Below are positions 24,463 through 33,752 of a stretch of 64,000 nt of DNA, piece after piece. Under the pieces are notes generated by a model. The model worked only from the letters and a program-made list of their open reading frames with translations. It did not search any database and was not told the origin of the DNA. The translations under genes were made by a program, and so were the position numbers. The stretch's first letter is position 1. Every line of letters starts with the position of its first letter. This DNA is from Aquabacterium lacunae (lineage in GTDB: Bacteria > Pseudomonadota > Gammaproteobacteria > Burkholderiales > Burkholderiaceae_C), in NCBI RefSeq assembly GCF_004310865.1, contig NZ_SIXI01000008.1, forward strand, positions 62,001 through 126,000, read 5' to 3'.

Positions 24463-24488
24463 AAAAAAGCCCGCACGCGGCGGGCTTT
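24463..24488 (-). terminator. Rho-independent terminator for the DUF4105 gene
   Basis: AAAGCCCGC and GCGGGCTTT form a 9-bp stem with a 5-base loop. The U-run is on the minus strand, 62 bases after the stop of the minus-strand gene at 24551. Confidence 0.85.
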
Positions 24489-24550
24489 GGAAGGCCTGTG
24501 TACGACAGCATTCGCGCCATCAGATGGATTGGCGGGCAGAACTCCAGAGG

Positions 24551-26464
24551 TCAGTGATACCAGCCCAGCCCCAGGCGCACCACTGCGCGGTCCGGGTGCT
24601 TGAGGATGTGATCTGTTTCGATGCGCATGTCGGCTTGCCGATGGATGCGCCATCTCCACTGTGTCGAGGCAATCTGTACCTGTGAAGTCCGTGCATCAAC
24701 CGGGTGGCGTGTTTCCAGTGCCCAGCGAGTGCGCCATGAAGGTGTGATTTGCCAGGCTGCGCTCAAGGTCAGCCGCGTGAAACCCAGTCCCGAGCCTTCT
24801 CGGGCTGATTGTGCGGCGCCACCGACGAGCCCAGATACGAACACCGAGGGGCTTAACTGACGACCAACGCCCCAGTCCCCTTCCATCCGTGCCACCAGCG
24901 CTTCACTTCCTGGCAGGACGGGTTCTAAGCCGAAGCGAATGCGCCAGGACTCACCCCGATCGCCTTTCAAACCGCTCACATCGGGATTCACGCTTTCCAC
25001 TGCCAGCAGTTGCGCGCGGTCCAGAGACAGTTTCCCTCGGATCAGCCGTGTGCGAACGTCCATCATGGTCAGGCCCCCCTGTGCCACGTGACCGGCATCG
25101 AAATCCAGAGGGTCGTAGTACGCTGCACGCCACCGAAGCATTGCACCGGTCTGGCCGCGCCCATCCTGAAGCAGTCCAGCTTCCAGCAAACCGGGAGATC
25201 GGCCCTCATGGGGGGCAGTTCGCGGTTGATCCACCGTGTCGCGTTTCCCGGGGGGCAGCCGATACCGTTCAGCCAGCGCCGCCGCGTACAGCGCTGAGGA
25301 GGGCTGCTGTTTGCGATCGGTTCGTTCCTGCATGAACAGCTCTCGGTCCATCACGGTGTCCAGCACGGCGCGTTTTGTGTCCAAGGGCTGCTGAATCCAT
25401 GGGGTGTCGTGCAGGGTCAGTTGTCGGTTCACCAGTTCACGCACCAGCTGTTGCTCGTTGCCGCTCAAGGCTCGGAACCCATCATGGAACCTGCTTTGAC
25501 GCGAAGGCAGGTACCGAACGTTGCGCACCAGCGGCTGACCATCGGCGCGACGTCCTTGCATTGCATGCTGCAGCAGGGCTTGTGGCACTGTCCAGGGACG
25601 GTTGCGAGGAATCAGTTCGATGCCGTCCAGAATCTCCAGCAATTCAGCCATGCGGTACGCACAGTTGCGCCGAAAGAAAAAGTACGTATAGCGCTGTCCC
25701 AGCACCTCCCACGCGTGCGCAGTGACCAGATCGACTTCGTGAGGCTGGAGGTTCAATTCGTAGTCCCAGAGGTCTCGCAGCTCCACTTCTCCGTACTGAC
25801 TGCGATGCACGTAGTACTCGATGCTGCTGAACCCCCCGTCGTAGCCTCCGCTCACCCCTTTGACGATGTAAGACAAGGGGTCATCGCGCTGCGTATCGAT
25901 CGCGCCGAAATTGATGGTGAGGTCCTGCAGTTCGGTCAAGGGCGCCGAGGATTCCGGGTTGAGCTTCAGCAGGGTGTGCCCATAGTACGAAGCCGGATTT
26001 CCCAGGTAGCCTGTTGCCAGCACGACGCTGACGCTTCGAATGCCATGTCCACGCGTCCATTTGCTCCACTGAGGGCAATTCACCTTGGGGGTTTGAAGGC
26101 CCATGTGCTGTTCCAACCAGAGCTTGCGGGCGGGGAATCTGCACTGCGCGTGCGCGTCGGGATCTTCCGGATCCGACGGCTCGTGCATGGCTCGCCATGT
26201 GGCATCGCGCTCGGCCAAGGCATCGGTGCGGCCAACCTCGCCAGCCAGAAAAAAGCGATCACTGTGGATGGCGCTGCGCCAACCCGTGGCGCTGGAGGCA
26301 TCAGGCTCGTGGTGCAGAAGTCGTCGCCATGCGGCGTCTGACCCCGAAGACTCGGCAGCGTGAGCACCTGTGCTGAATCCAGCGCACAGCACCCAAACAC
26401 CAACCTGCAACAGCGCTTGAAACCTGCCCTTCGATTCAAGGGCTTTCAATGGACGGAAAAGCAT
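24551..26464 (-). CDS. DUF4105 / Lnb N-terminal-domain periplasmic protein
   Basis: A 637-residue protein with a signal peptide (LLQVGVWVLCAGFSTGAHA, cleavage before AESS). The central part matches the Lnb N-terminal periplasmic domain, DUF4105: SVVLATGYLGNPASYYGHTLLKLN, then FGAID, then YSQ/VKGVSGGYDGGFSS and FFFRRNCAYRMAELL with a conserved Asn-Cys pair that looks like a papain/NlpC-like active-site region. The C-terminal third is beta-rich and may form a barrel. ATG 26464 is preferred over an in-frame ATG at 26557, which lies upstream of the terminator of the preceding gene. GC content looks lower than in neighbouring genes. Confidence 0.75.
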   Translation of the reverse strand: MLFRPLKALESKGRFQALLQVGVWVLCAGFSTGAHAAESSGSDAAWRRLLHHEPDASSATGWRSAIHSDRFFLAGEVGRTDALAERDATWRAMHEPSDPEDPDAHAQCRFPARKLWLEQHMGLQTPKVNCPQWSKWTRGHGIRSVSVVLATGYLGNPASYYGHTLLKLNPESSAPLTELQDLTINFGAIDTQRDDPLSYIVKGVSGGYDGGFSSIEYYVHRSQYGEVELRDLWDYELNLQPHEVDLVTAHAWEVLGQRYTYFFFRRNCAYRMAELLEILDGIELIPRNRPWTVPQALLQHAMQGRRADGQPLVRNVRYLPSRQSRFHDGFRALSGNEQQLVRELVNRQLTLHDTPWIQQPLDTKRAVLDTVMDRELFMQERTDRKQQPSSALYAAALAERYRLPPGKRDTVDQPRTAPHEGRSPGLLEAGLLQDGRGQTGAMLRWRAAYYDPLDFDAGHVAQGGLTMMDVRTRLIRGKLSLDRAQLLAVESVNPDVSGLKGDRGESWRIRFGLEPVLPGSEALVARMEGDWGVGRQLSPSVFVSGLVGGAAQSAREGSGLGFTRLTLSAAWQITPSWRTRWALETRHPVDARTSQVQIASTQWRWRIHRQADMRIETDHILKHPDRAVVRLGLGWYH

Positions 26465-26482
26465 CAGGCAAACCGCAGAAAC

Positions 26483-26510
26483 AAAAAACCGCCCCCGGTC
26501 GGGGGCGGTT
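26483..26510 (-). terminator. Rho-independent terminator for the DUF3015 gene
   Basis: AACCGCCCCC and GGGGGCGGTT form a 10-bp stem with a short loop; the U-run (AAAAAA at 26483-26488 on the plus strand) is on the minus strand, just after the stop of the gene ending at 26529. Confidence 0.85.
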
Positions 26511-26528
26511 GCAGTCAGCTCGCCGCGA

Positions 26529-27026
26529 TCAGGCAGCGCAAGACTTGGCCACAGCACCTTCCATGGCGCCGTAGAAGCGAGCGGCCTTGTCCAGGCGCGG
26601 CAGGGCGTTGAAGCCGGGTTGAGTCACCACAGCACCCATGGCTTCGCGGGTGGCCACCATGGCGGCACCTTGCTGAGCGGCAGAGCATTCGAACAGGTTC
26701 AGTGCGGTGGCCAGGTGCTCACCTTGGCCTTGGGCGGTTTCTTCGGCCAGACGCTCGTAGCTGTCACGGATGAACAGTGCGGTAGCGACCTTCTTGCCGC
26801 TGCAGGTTTGGGGGCTCATGGTCGCCGAAGTCACGGCGGTGGTACCTGCGTCCCAGATCACATTCGAAGTCACAGCTGCCCAGCCCACGGTGGGGAACAG
26901 GGCTGCGCCGATGCCACAGTCGACGTAGGGGTTAGGGCCAGAGCCGGGGGCCTTGTCATTGGCCTGGGCCGCCACGCTGCACAGGGCTGCCAGGGCACCA
27001 ATCAGGAAAGTCTTGCGAATGCTCAT
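26529..27026 (-). CDS. DUF3015-family exported protein
   Basis: A 165-residue protein. ATG 27026 gives a clean Sec signal peptide (RKTFLIGALAALCSVAAQA). The mature part has NPYVDCGIGAALFPTVGWAAVTSNVIWDAGTTA, with SPQTCSG, the hallmark of DUF3015, and three or four Cys that may form disulfides. It lies directly upstream of a DUF4105 gene on the same strand, but a terminator separates the two. Function is unknown; family members are periplasmic or outer-membrane associated. Confidence 0.8.
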   Translation of the reverse strand: MSIRKTFLIGALAALCSVAAQANDKAPGSGPNPYVDCGIGAALFPTVGWAAVTSNVIWDAGTTAVTSATMSPQTCSGKKVATALFIRDSYERLAEETAQGQGEHLATALNLFECSAAQQGAAMVATREAMGAVVTQPGFNALPRLDKAARFYGAMEGAVAKSCAA

Positions 27027-27284
27027 GGAAGTTTCTTTAAAGAGTTGAGTGAGTCGCTCTGCAGCCGCGGCGGGCTGCAATGGATCCCTCCGAATCCACT
27101 TGATCATTTTAGAAACCTTGTGTTTGCAAAGTGTTGCAAATCGGCTCGGGAGATCTTGCGAATTGCCTCCCTCTGACGGGGGGCGGAAAGGGCATTTGGG
27201 CGTCAGTCAGCGTCGCGCCTGAGGGTTTCCTAAAATAGAGGCCTCGGTGTCACCGAGCCGTCATCACCGCCCCCGAGGTTTTCC

Positions 27285-27968
27285 ATGTCCCGCACCTACC
27301 GCATCGCCCCCAGCATCCTGTCTGCCGACTTCGCCCGCCTGGGTGACGAAGTGCGCAACGTCATCGACGCGGGTGCCGACTGGATCCACTTCGACGTGAT
27401 GGACAACCACTACGTGCCCAACCTGACCTTCGGGCCCATGGTGTGCCAGGCACTGCGCAAGCACGCCGTCAAGGCCGACGGCACGCCGGTGCCCATCGAC
27501 GTGCACCTGATGGTGCAGCCGGTCGATGCGCTGGCCCAGGCCTTTGCCAAGGCCGGTGCCGACATCATCACCTTCCACCCCGATGCCTCTACCCACGTGG
27601 ACCGCACCCTGCAGCTCATCAAGGCCGAAGGCAAGCAGGCTGGCCTGGTGTTCAACCCCGCCAGCCCGGTCGACGTGCTGGAGTGGGTGATCGACAAGGT
27701 GGACGTGGTGCTGCTGATGAGCGTGAACCCCGGCTTCGGTGGCCAGAGCTTCATCGACAGCACCCTGCGCAAGGCCGAGAAGGTGCGCAAGATCATTGAT
27801 GATTCGGGCCGCGACATCCGCCTGGAGATCGATGGCGGCGTGAAGGTGGACAACATCCGCCGCATTGCCGACGCGGGCGCAGACACCTTCGTGGCCGGCA
27901 GCGCCATCTTTGGCCAGCCCGACTACAAGGCCGTGATCGACGCCATGCGCGCCGAACTGGCCAAGTGA
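27285..27968 (+). CDS. rpe: Ribulose-phosphate 3-epimerase
   Basis: A 227-residue TIM-barrel enzyme that interconverts ribulose-5-phosphate and xylulose-5-phosphate in the pentose phosphate pathway. Signatures: [34 protein letters not shown] with the catalytic Asp and metal His, [18 protein letters not shown], and EIDGGV with the second catalytic Asp. Length is standard. In Burkholderiales apaG, rpe, gph and trpE often lie together; here apaG and rpe are 5.6 kb apart and gph/trpE do not follow. Confidence 0.97.
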   Translation: MSRTYRIAPSILSADFARLGDEVRNVIDAGADWIHFDVMDNHYVPNLTFGPMVCQALRKHAVKADGTPVPIDVHLMVQPVDALAQAFAKAGADIITFHPDASTHVDRTLQLIKAEGKQAGLVFNPASPVDVLEWVIDKVDVVLLMSVNPGFGGQSFIDSTLRKAEKVRKIIDDSGRDIRLEIDGGVKVDNIRRIADAGADTFVAGSAIFGQPDYKAVIDAMRAELAK

Positions 27969-27999
27969 GGCAACAATGGCGGGCCTGACGGAGCCCGCC

Positions 28000-28662
28000 A
28001 TGAACACCCTGCACATCGATTTCATTTCCGACGTTTCCTGTCCCTGGTGCGCCATCGGCCTCAATGGGCTGCTGCAGGCCATCCAGCAACTGCAGCGCGA
28101 AGCGCCGGGCAGCTTCCAGCTGACGCTGAACTTCCTGCCCTTCGAGCTGAACCCTGACATGCCCCCGGGCGGCCAGGACATCACCGAGCACCTCACGCAG
28201 AAGTACGGCAGCACGCCCGAACAGCAGGCCCAGATCCGGGTCACCATTGCGCAGCGCGGTGCCGAAGTGGGCTTTGCCTTTGCCACCGAAGGCCGTGGCC
28301 GCATCTACAACACCTTCCACGCCCACCGCTTGCTGCACTGGGCCGGCCTGCAGGGCATGGCCGAACAACTCACCCTGAAACAGGCCCTGCTGACCGCCTG
28401 CCACACCCAGCGCCAGGCCATGGACGACCGCGACGTGCTGCTGCGCTGCGTGCAGGAAGCCGGGCTGGACACCGCCGAAGCCCAGGCCCTGCTGGACGAC
28501 GGCCGCCACGCCGAAGACGTGCGCGAAGCCGAAGCCATGGTGGCTGACGCCGGCATCCGCGCCGTGCCCGCCGTGGTGGTGAACCGCAAGCACCTGATCT
28601 CGGGCGGCCAGCCGGTGGCGAACTACGTGGAAGCGCTGCGGGGGATTGCGGCGCGGGGGTAA
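28000..28662 (+). CDS. DsbA-family oxidoreductase, FrnE-like
   Basis: A 220-residue cytoplasmic thioredoxin-fold protein. The active site CPWC (Cys14, Cys17) follows the first strand (LHIDFISDVS). NTFHAHRLLHWAG, then IRAVPAVVVNRKHLISGGQP with the cis-Pro, fits FrnE/2-hydroxychromene isomerase-like DsbA proteins. These act on disulfides or as polyketide/oxidative stress factors. ATG 28000 gives the family N-terminus; ATG 27976, also behind GAGG, would add 8 residues. It lies 31 bases after rpe and is probably co-transcribed. Confidence 0.9.
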   Translation: MNTLHIDFISDVSCPWCAIGLNGLLQAIQQLQREAPGSFQLTLNFLPFELNPDMPPGGQDITEHLTQKYGSTPEQQAQIRVTIAQRGAEVGFAFATEGRGRIYNTFHAHRLLHWAGLQGMAEQLTLKQALLTACHTQRQAMDDRDVLLRCVQEAGLDTAEAQALLDDGRHAEDVREAEAMVADAGIRAVPAVVVNRKHLISGGQPVANYVEALRGIAARG

Positions 28663-28774
28663 GTTGTTCGAGCCGGCTTCTCGAACCCGGATTCAGAAGA
28701 TTCCCTCAAAGGCTCATCCAGCGAGCCTGTGGACCATCAAAATGAACCAAGCAACTTCGGTCAGGGAGTAACGC

Positions 28775-31453
28775 TTGGATCTCCAGAACCATCACGCCAG
28801 CCTACGCCGCTTTTCTACCCTTTCGCCGTCTGCCCGTGTCATTTGGGCAAAAAGCGGTGATGGTGCAGGCCACGGCTTGCTGGCGCATTTGTTGGATGTG
28901 GCAGCGGTAGTCGAGGCATTGCTTCAGTTTGAGCCTGAAGCAACTCGTCGGTGGGCGGCCCGAGCATTCGGTCTGCAGGAGCAGAACTGTGTTCGATGGA
29001 TCTCTGCTGCGGCTGGATTGCACGATTTCGGCAAAGCGATCCCAGGCTTCCAGGCCAAATGGTCAGCAGGTCAGCAGCACGACGAAGCGCATGGGTTGAC
29101 TTTCGTCCGCAGTCGCTCTTTGCTCGATCGGCATGACTTGGCGACGGCGGTGCATTTGCAGAGGGCTTGGCGCGGCAAGATCAATGCTGATAGAAAGTGG
29201 ATTGAAGACGTCGTGTGTGCCATCAGTGCCCACCACGGATTCCATTTTTCGCGCCTTGATCGCAATAACGCGCAGGACCTGATGGAGCCGCCTGAATGGG
29301 CGCTGGCACGCCAATCTGTTCTGGATGCGTACTGGCTCACCTTGAGTCCACAGGGTTCCCCTGAGCCCGGTGCCTTGAGCCTGCCTGCCATCAATTGGCT
29401 TGCGGGCTTGACCAGCGCGGCGGACTGGATTGCATCGAATCCCGATTGGTTTCCGATGGGTGAGCGGCTGGACGACTTATCTGCGTATCACCAAGATGGG
29501 ATCGAGCGAGGTACTGCGGCGCTCAAGCGCATCGGCTGGTCAACGTATCAAACTCTGCAGCCCTGGACTAATGCGTCCACCGCAGACCTGCTTCAGCAAA
29601 TTCTGGGTGCTGCGAAGCCACCGCGTCCCTTACAAGAGGCGGGCGATCAGCTGCTTCAATCGACAAAGGGCCCTGCGTTGATGTTGGTTGAAGCACCCAT
29701 GGGCGAAGGGAAGACCGAAATGGCTTTCCTGGCTCATTTGCGTCTGCAGGCGGCGAATCATCACCGAGGGCTCTACGTGGCATTGCCGACCCAAGCCACA
29801 GGCAATGCCATGTTCAAACGTGCCCATCGGTTTCTTCAGAACTTCGCCGATGTTCACCTGGACCTGCAGCTGGTCCATGGTGGCGCCGCCATGAACGCTG
29901 ATGTGCAGCAGTTGCGTGGCATCAACGATTCTGCAGGCGACAGCATCAGTGCATCAGCCTGGCTGTCTCAGCGCAGACGTCCGTTGCTCTCCGCGTACGG
30001 CGTTGGCACCGTTGATCAGGCACTTCTGGCCACCATGAACGTGAAGCACCATTTCGTGCGCTTGTGGGGGTTGAGCAATCGGGTTGTGGTGCTCGATGAA
30101 GTTCATGCATACGACACCTACACGTCCACCTTGATTGATGCGTTGCTGATGTGGCTGAAAGCTGTGGGCAGCTCGGTCATTCTGATGAGCGCCACCTTGC
30201 CCCGATCTCGCAAGCATGAATTGCTCAAGGCATGGGGTGTCGAGCCGGAGAGCATCCCGGAAAAGGCTTACCCGCGGGTGGCGATTGCAGATGATTCGGG
30301 GTGTCGCACTGAGCACTTCAAGGCGAGGGCTCTTTCTCCGATTCATTTGGAAGGTGTGCACGAAGGCCTTGAAGCACTGTGCGAATCAGCTGTTGAGCAG
30401 CTCGCGCACGGAGGGTGTGGTGCCGTCATCGTGAACACAGTAGATCGTGCACAGGCGCTCTACGCCATGCTTTCGTCTCAAGTGGATGAGTCAGTGCAGA
30501 TGGTCTTGTTTCACGCCCGATTCCCTGCAGATCAACGCAGTGGCATCGAGCAGCGCGTATTGGCTCTTTTTGGCGAAGGTGCAGACAGGCCCGATCGGGC
30601 CTTGCTGATTGCGACGCAAGTGGCCGAGCAGTCCCTGGACATCGACTTCGACTTCATGCTTTCGGATTTGGCGCCCATCGACCTGCTGTTGCAGCGTGCG
30701 GGGCGGTTGCACCGTCACCAGCGCAAGAGGCCAGAAGCGCACAAGGAGGCGAGGCTGACGGTCGCAGGCTTGCGTCCTGATCGCTTACCCGATCTCAAGG
30801 CAACGGCATGGGGGTATGTCTATCAGCCCTACATCCTGGGGTGCACATGGGTGTGTCTCAATCGTGAGCAGGTCTTGCACTTACCTGACGACATTGATCG
30901 CCTGGTTCAGTGGGTCTACAGCCAGCCGGCGTTGCCAGATGATCTTGACGCAGAGATTTGCAAGTTCATCGATGAAGAGGCTTTTGGGCATCATCTCGCA
31001 GAGCATCGCAGCCATAAGCAGCAAGCGATGAATGTCAGCATCGATCCCAGCCGCAGGCCTGATGACGCCTACGCCCCTTTGCCCAGAGGCAACGAAGATG
31101 GCGGCCCGCTGGGTGAAGAAAACAAGACACGCTTAGGCCGCGAGACGGTCACTTTGATACCAGTTGAGATGCAAGACGGACTGTGGCGTGTCCATGATCG
31201 ATGGATCAATCCACAGGAGCCGCTCAGTCACGATGCGGCCAGGGCTTTGTATCAGCGGCAGATCAAGGTTTCGCGCAAATCAGTGGTGCAGCATTTCACG
31301 GCAAAGCCCGCATGCGTTGCCTTTGACGATCATCCCTTGTTGCGCTACTTCCGACCGTTGCCGCTGATGAACCAGTGCCATGACATCGGCGCCCTGAGGT
31401 TGAGGCTTTGTCACGCGACAGGCCTGATCTACGAAAAACAGGAGGGGCCGTAG
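28775..31453 (+). CDS. cas3: CRISPR-associated helicase/nuclease Cas3, type I-E
   Basis: An 892-residue protein. The N-terminal HD nuclease shows His38, His83-Asp84 (LHDFGKAIPGFQAKW) and His153-154 (SAHHGF). The superfamily II helicase follows: Walker A PMGEGKTE with Lys313, DEVHAYD, SATLP, and EQSLDIDFD..LQRAGRLHRH. It is recruited by Cascade bound to target DNA, then nicks, unwinds and degrades it 3' to 5'. The start is taken as TTG 28775 behind GGGAG; no ATG fits better. All key residues are present, so it should be active. A GC-rich hairpin overlaps the stop codon. Confidence 0.95.
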   Translation: MDLQNHHASLRRFSTLSPSARVIWAKSGDGAGHGLLAHLLDVAAVVEALLQFEPEATRRWAARAFGLQEQNCVRWISAAAGLHDFGKAIPGFQAKWSAGQQHDEAHGLTFVRSRSLLDRHDLATAVHLQRAWRGKINADRKWIEDVVCAISAHHGFHFSRLDRNNAQDLMEPPEWALARQSVLDAYWLTLSPQGSPEPGALSLPAINWLAGLTSAADWIASNPDWFPMGERLDDLSAYHQDGIERGTAALKRIGWSTYQTLQPWTNASTADLLQQILGAAKPPRPLQEAGDQLLQSTKGPALMLVEAPMGEGKTEMAFLAHLRLQAANHHRGLYVALPTQATGNAMFKRAHRFLQNFADVHLDLQLVHGGAAMNADVQQLRGINDSAGDSISASAWLSQRRRPLLSAYGVGTVDQALLATMNVKHHFVRLWGLSNRVVVLDEVHAYDTYTSTLIDALLMWLKAVGSSVILMSATLPRSRKHELLKAWGVEPESIPEKAYPRVAIADDSGCRTEHFKARALSPIHLEGVHEGLEALCESAVEQLAHGGCGAVIVNTVDRAQALYAMLSSQVDESVQMVLFHARFPADQRSGIEQRVLALFGEGADRPDRALLIATQVAEQSLDIDFDFMLSDLAPIDLLLQRAGRLHRHQRKRPEAHKEARLTVAGLRPDRLPDLKATAWGYVYQPYILGCTWVCLNREQVLHLPDDIDRLVQWVYSQPALPDDLDAEICKFIDEEAFGHHLAEHRSHKQQAMNVSIDPSRRPDDAYAPLPRGNEDGGPLGEENKTRLGRETVTLIPVEMQDGLWRVHDRWINPQEPLSHDAARALYQRQIKVSRKSVVQHFTAKPACVAFDDHPLLRYFRPLPLMNQCHDIGALRLRLCHATGLIYEKQEGP

Positions 31454-31460
31454 CCCCTCC
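31441..31460 (+). other. Hairpin spanning the cas3 stop codon
   Basis: GGAGGGGC, CGTA, GCCCCTCC form a perfect 8-bp stem with a 4-base loop. No U-run follows, so it may attenuate rather than terminate transcription between cas3 and the casA operon, which begins 188 bases later. Confidence 0.45.
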
Positions 31461-31648
31461 ACAAACAGCCCTGCTCGCGCAGGGAACAAACTGCCACCCA
31501 AGGCTTTGCCATGCGGTGGTCTGGTCCATCCCAGATGAGGGATGTCTGAGTGTACGGGTGTCATCTCAGGCCGTCTCAATTGCTTGTTGCGCAATGCGTT
31601 GATCCTTTGATAAGCTGTATGCAAGAACTTAAAAAAGGTAGGTGTGAG

Positions 31649-33205
31649 ATGAAAGACTTCTCGCTGATCGACTCGCCATGGCTGCCGGTGCGCATGAAAG
31701 ATGGCCAGTTGCATCACCTGGGCCTGCTGGCGACATTCGAGCGGGCGAACGACATCGATGCTTTGGCTGACACGTCACCCACGGACGTCGTAGCGCAATA
31801 TCGCTTGCTGCTGGCCATTCTCCACAGGGCCGCGACGCTCCATGTGCCTGGCTGGGATCTGTCCAATCGCGTGGACTGGTATGCCGATGGCTTGCCTCTG
31901 GAGGCCATTCGGCGCTACCTGGATGATTTTCAAGATCGGTTCTGGCTGTTCCATCCCGAAGTACCCTTCATGCAAGTGGCGGCCTTGGCCGCAGCCGATG
32001 AGACGCGGGACAAACGCAAAGCTTGGACTCAGATCTCGCTGGTGGCAGCCAATGGCAACACGCCCGTGATGTTTGACCATGCACTGGATGCCAAGCCCCA
32101 GGCCATTGGGTTTGCAGAGGCTGCGCGCATGTTGCTGGGGTTTCTGCAATTCACGCCGGGTGGATTGGTCAAGACTTTCAGGGATGCGGACAAGGCCGGC
32201 CCGTTGGTGAACACTGCGGCAACTGTGGCCTTGGGCGGCAACCTGGGACAAACACTTTGCCTGAACCTGCATCCGCCCACGCGCCATCACGCAGAGCCAG
32301 ATCTGCCCGCATGGGAGCGGCCGGCCCTGACCATTGCTCAGTTGAAAGGTGCACCGGTACTGGCCTCGGGGCCGAATGATCGGTACACCCGGCAGTCCCG
32401 CGCTGTGCTTTTCATCCCCGAGGGAAGTGCCCACATCCGTTGGATTCACTTTGGTGCGGGCTATGCGCTGGGAGACGATGAAAACGAACTCGACCCGATG
32501 ACCACGTACAGGCAGGGTTCGGCAAGCCTGGTCAAGCTCACCTTCTCAGACGCACGAGCGCTGTGGCGTGACCTGCCCGCATTGACGATGTCTGCTGGCT
32601 CTGCGGGAAAGCCTCCACCAGTGTTGAGCCACGCCATCCAGATCGCATTTGAACTGGGAGATGGTGGGCCTGCTGACCAACCGGTTCTTGTGGCGGGGTT
32701 GACGAGCGATCAGGCCAAGTTGCTGCGTTGGCGCATGGAGCGCTATGCACTGCCTAGCGCGTTGCTCCAACGACCAGAGTTGGCCATTTTCTTCAAAGCG
32801 CAAATCGAGACGGCCGAAGTGGTATTCAAGTCGCTCACTTCGGTGGCGGTGAAATTCGTGGCGCACACGATGCCTGACCCCGAAAGCGCCGAGACACGCA
32901 AGCGTGCGCGAGCGTACCTGGATTCTGGTGTGTGGGGTAACACATTCTTTGCCTACTTGGAGCGTGTGCTCAGTGACCTGTTGGAAGCCATCGGCCAACA
33001 ACGAGTTGCTCAAGCTGAAGGTCTGTGGCACGAAGCCATTCGGGATGCAGCGACCTCAGCTTGGCGAGTACTTCAGCAAAGTCTTGGTCAGGCCGCGAGC
33101 ACCTACATTGCCGAGGCCAAGGTTCAAAGGCTGTTTTGGTCTGTGCTACGAGAGCATGTACCCCGCACGGAAGCACCAGCAACTCACAAGGAGGTTTCTG
33201 CATGA
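31649..33205 (+). CDS. casA: Cascade large subunit CasA/Cse1 (Cas8e)
   Basis: A 518-residue protein starting at ATG 31649 behind GGTAGG; an upstream in-frame ATG at 31550 is rejected. FSLIDSPWLPVRMKDG is the family N-terminus, and QYRLLLAILHRA, DRFWLFHPEVPFMQV and LLGFLQFTPGG are typical Cse1 segments. CasA recognises the PAM and recruits Cas3. A possible promoter (TTGCGC at 31587, GATAAG at 31609, spacing 16) lies upstream. The stop overlaps the casB start by 4 bases (ATGA), so they are coupled. Confidence 0.95.
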   Translation: MKDFSLIDSPWLPVRMKDGQLHHLGLLATFERANDIDALADTSPTDVVAQYRLLLAILHRAATLHVPGWDLSNRVDWYADGLPLEAIRRYLDDFQDRFWLFHPEVPFMQVAALAAADETRDKRKAWTQISLVAANGNTPVMFDHALDAKPQAIGFAEAARMLLGFLQFTPGGLVKTFRDADKAGPLVNTAATVALGGNLGQTLCLNLHPPTRHHAEPDLPAWERPALTIAQLKGAPVLASGPNDRYTRQSRAVLFIPEGSAHIRWIHFGAGYALGDDENELDPMTTYRQGSASLVKLTFSDARALWRDLPALTMSAGSAGKPPPVLSHAIQIAFELGDGGPADQPVLVAGLTSDQAKLLRWRMERYALPSALLQRPELAIFFKAQIETAEVVFKSLTSVAVKFVAHTMPDPESAETRKRARAYLDSGVWGNTFFAYLERVLSDLLEAIGQQRVAQAEGLWHEAIRDAATSAWRVLQQSLGQAASTYIAEAKVQRLFWSVLREHVPRTEAPATHKEVSA

Positions 33206-33741
33206 CCACCCGAGAAGACCGGTTCATTCACTACCTGATTGAACTGAACAACAAGAGGGATCGCGGCCCGTTGGCTGTGCTGCGCCACAGCCTCGCCTTT
33301 GAGCCTGGCATGTACCTGAAGGCACTGCCGCTGGTGGAGCCATTTGTGGCCAAAGAATGGCATGCCCAAGACGGTCGCCGTCTGGCGCTGTATGCAGTTG
33401 CTGGACTGTATGCCAAGCATCCCAAACAGAGTGATGGCAAGACCTTGTCGGCCGCCTTTGGTGAATTCCAGAGAGATCGCCGAAACGAGGGCCGAAGCAG
33501 CAGTCTGGAGAGACGTTTCATCGCTTTGCTGGAAGCAGACGAAGGCTCTGTGCTTGAGCATTTGAGACAGGTCATCGCCTTGCTTGCTTCAGCTGATGTT
33601 GGGCTGGACTACAGGCAACTGTTGCATGACCTGGCCACATGGTTGAGTCCCATGTCATCGAATATCGACAAGACCAAACAACGATGGGCACGTGATTTCT
33701 ACGTTGCCAGCTTGCCATCTGATGAAGCCATGACCAATTGA
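33202..33741 (+). CDS. casB: Cascade small subunit CasB/Cse2
   Basis: A 179-residue helical protein. ATG 33202 sits behind AAGGAGG and overlaps the casA stop. The pattern RGPLAVLRHSLAFEPG, LYAVAGLYAKHP, SLERRFIALLEAD, HLRQVIALLAS and RWARDFY is that of Cse2. Two copies form the belly of Cascade and stabilise the crRNA-target R-loop. The much longer upstream in-frame ORF is a shadow of casA. Confidence 0.95.
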   Translation: MTTREDRFIHYLIELNNKRDRGPLAVLRHSLAFEPGMYLKALPLVEPFVAKEWHAQDGRRLALYAVAGLYAKHPKQSDGKTLSAAFGEFQRDRRNEGRSSSLERRFIALLEADEGSVLEHLRQVIALLASADVGLDYRQLLHDLATWLSPMSSNIDKTKQRWARDFYVASLPSDEAMTN

Positions 33742-33752
33742 GGGAGATCCAC

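Noticed and set aside
26465-26557. Extended N-terminus of the DUF4105 protein
   Set aside because: It would be encoded across the terminator of the preceding gene, and the signal peptide starts cleanly at 26464.
31441-31460. Rho-independent terminator after cas3
   Set aside because: The stem is strong but no U-run follows, so it is reported only as a hairpin.
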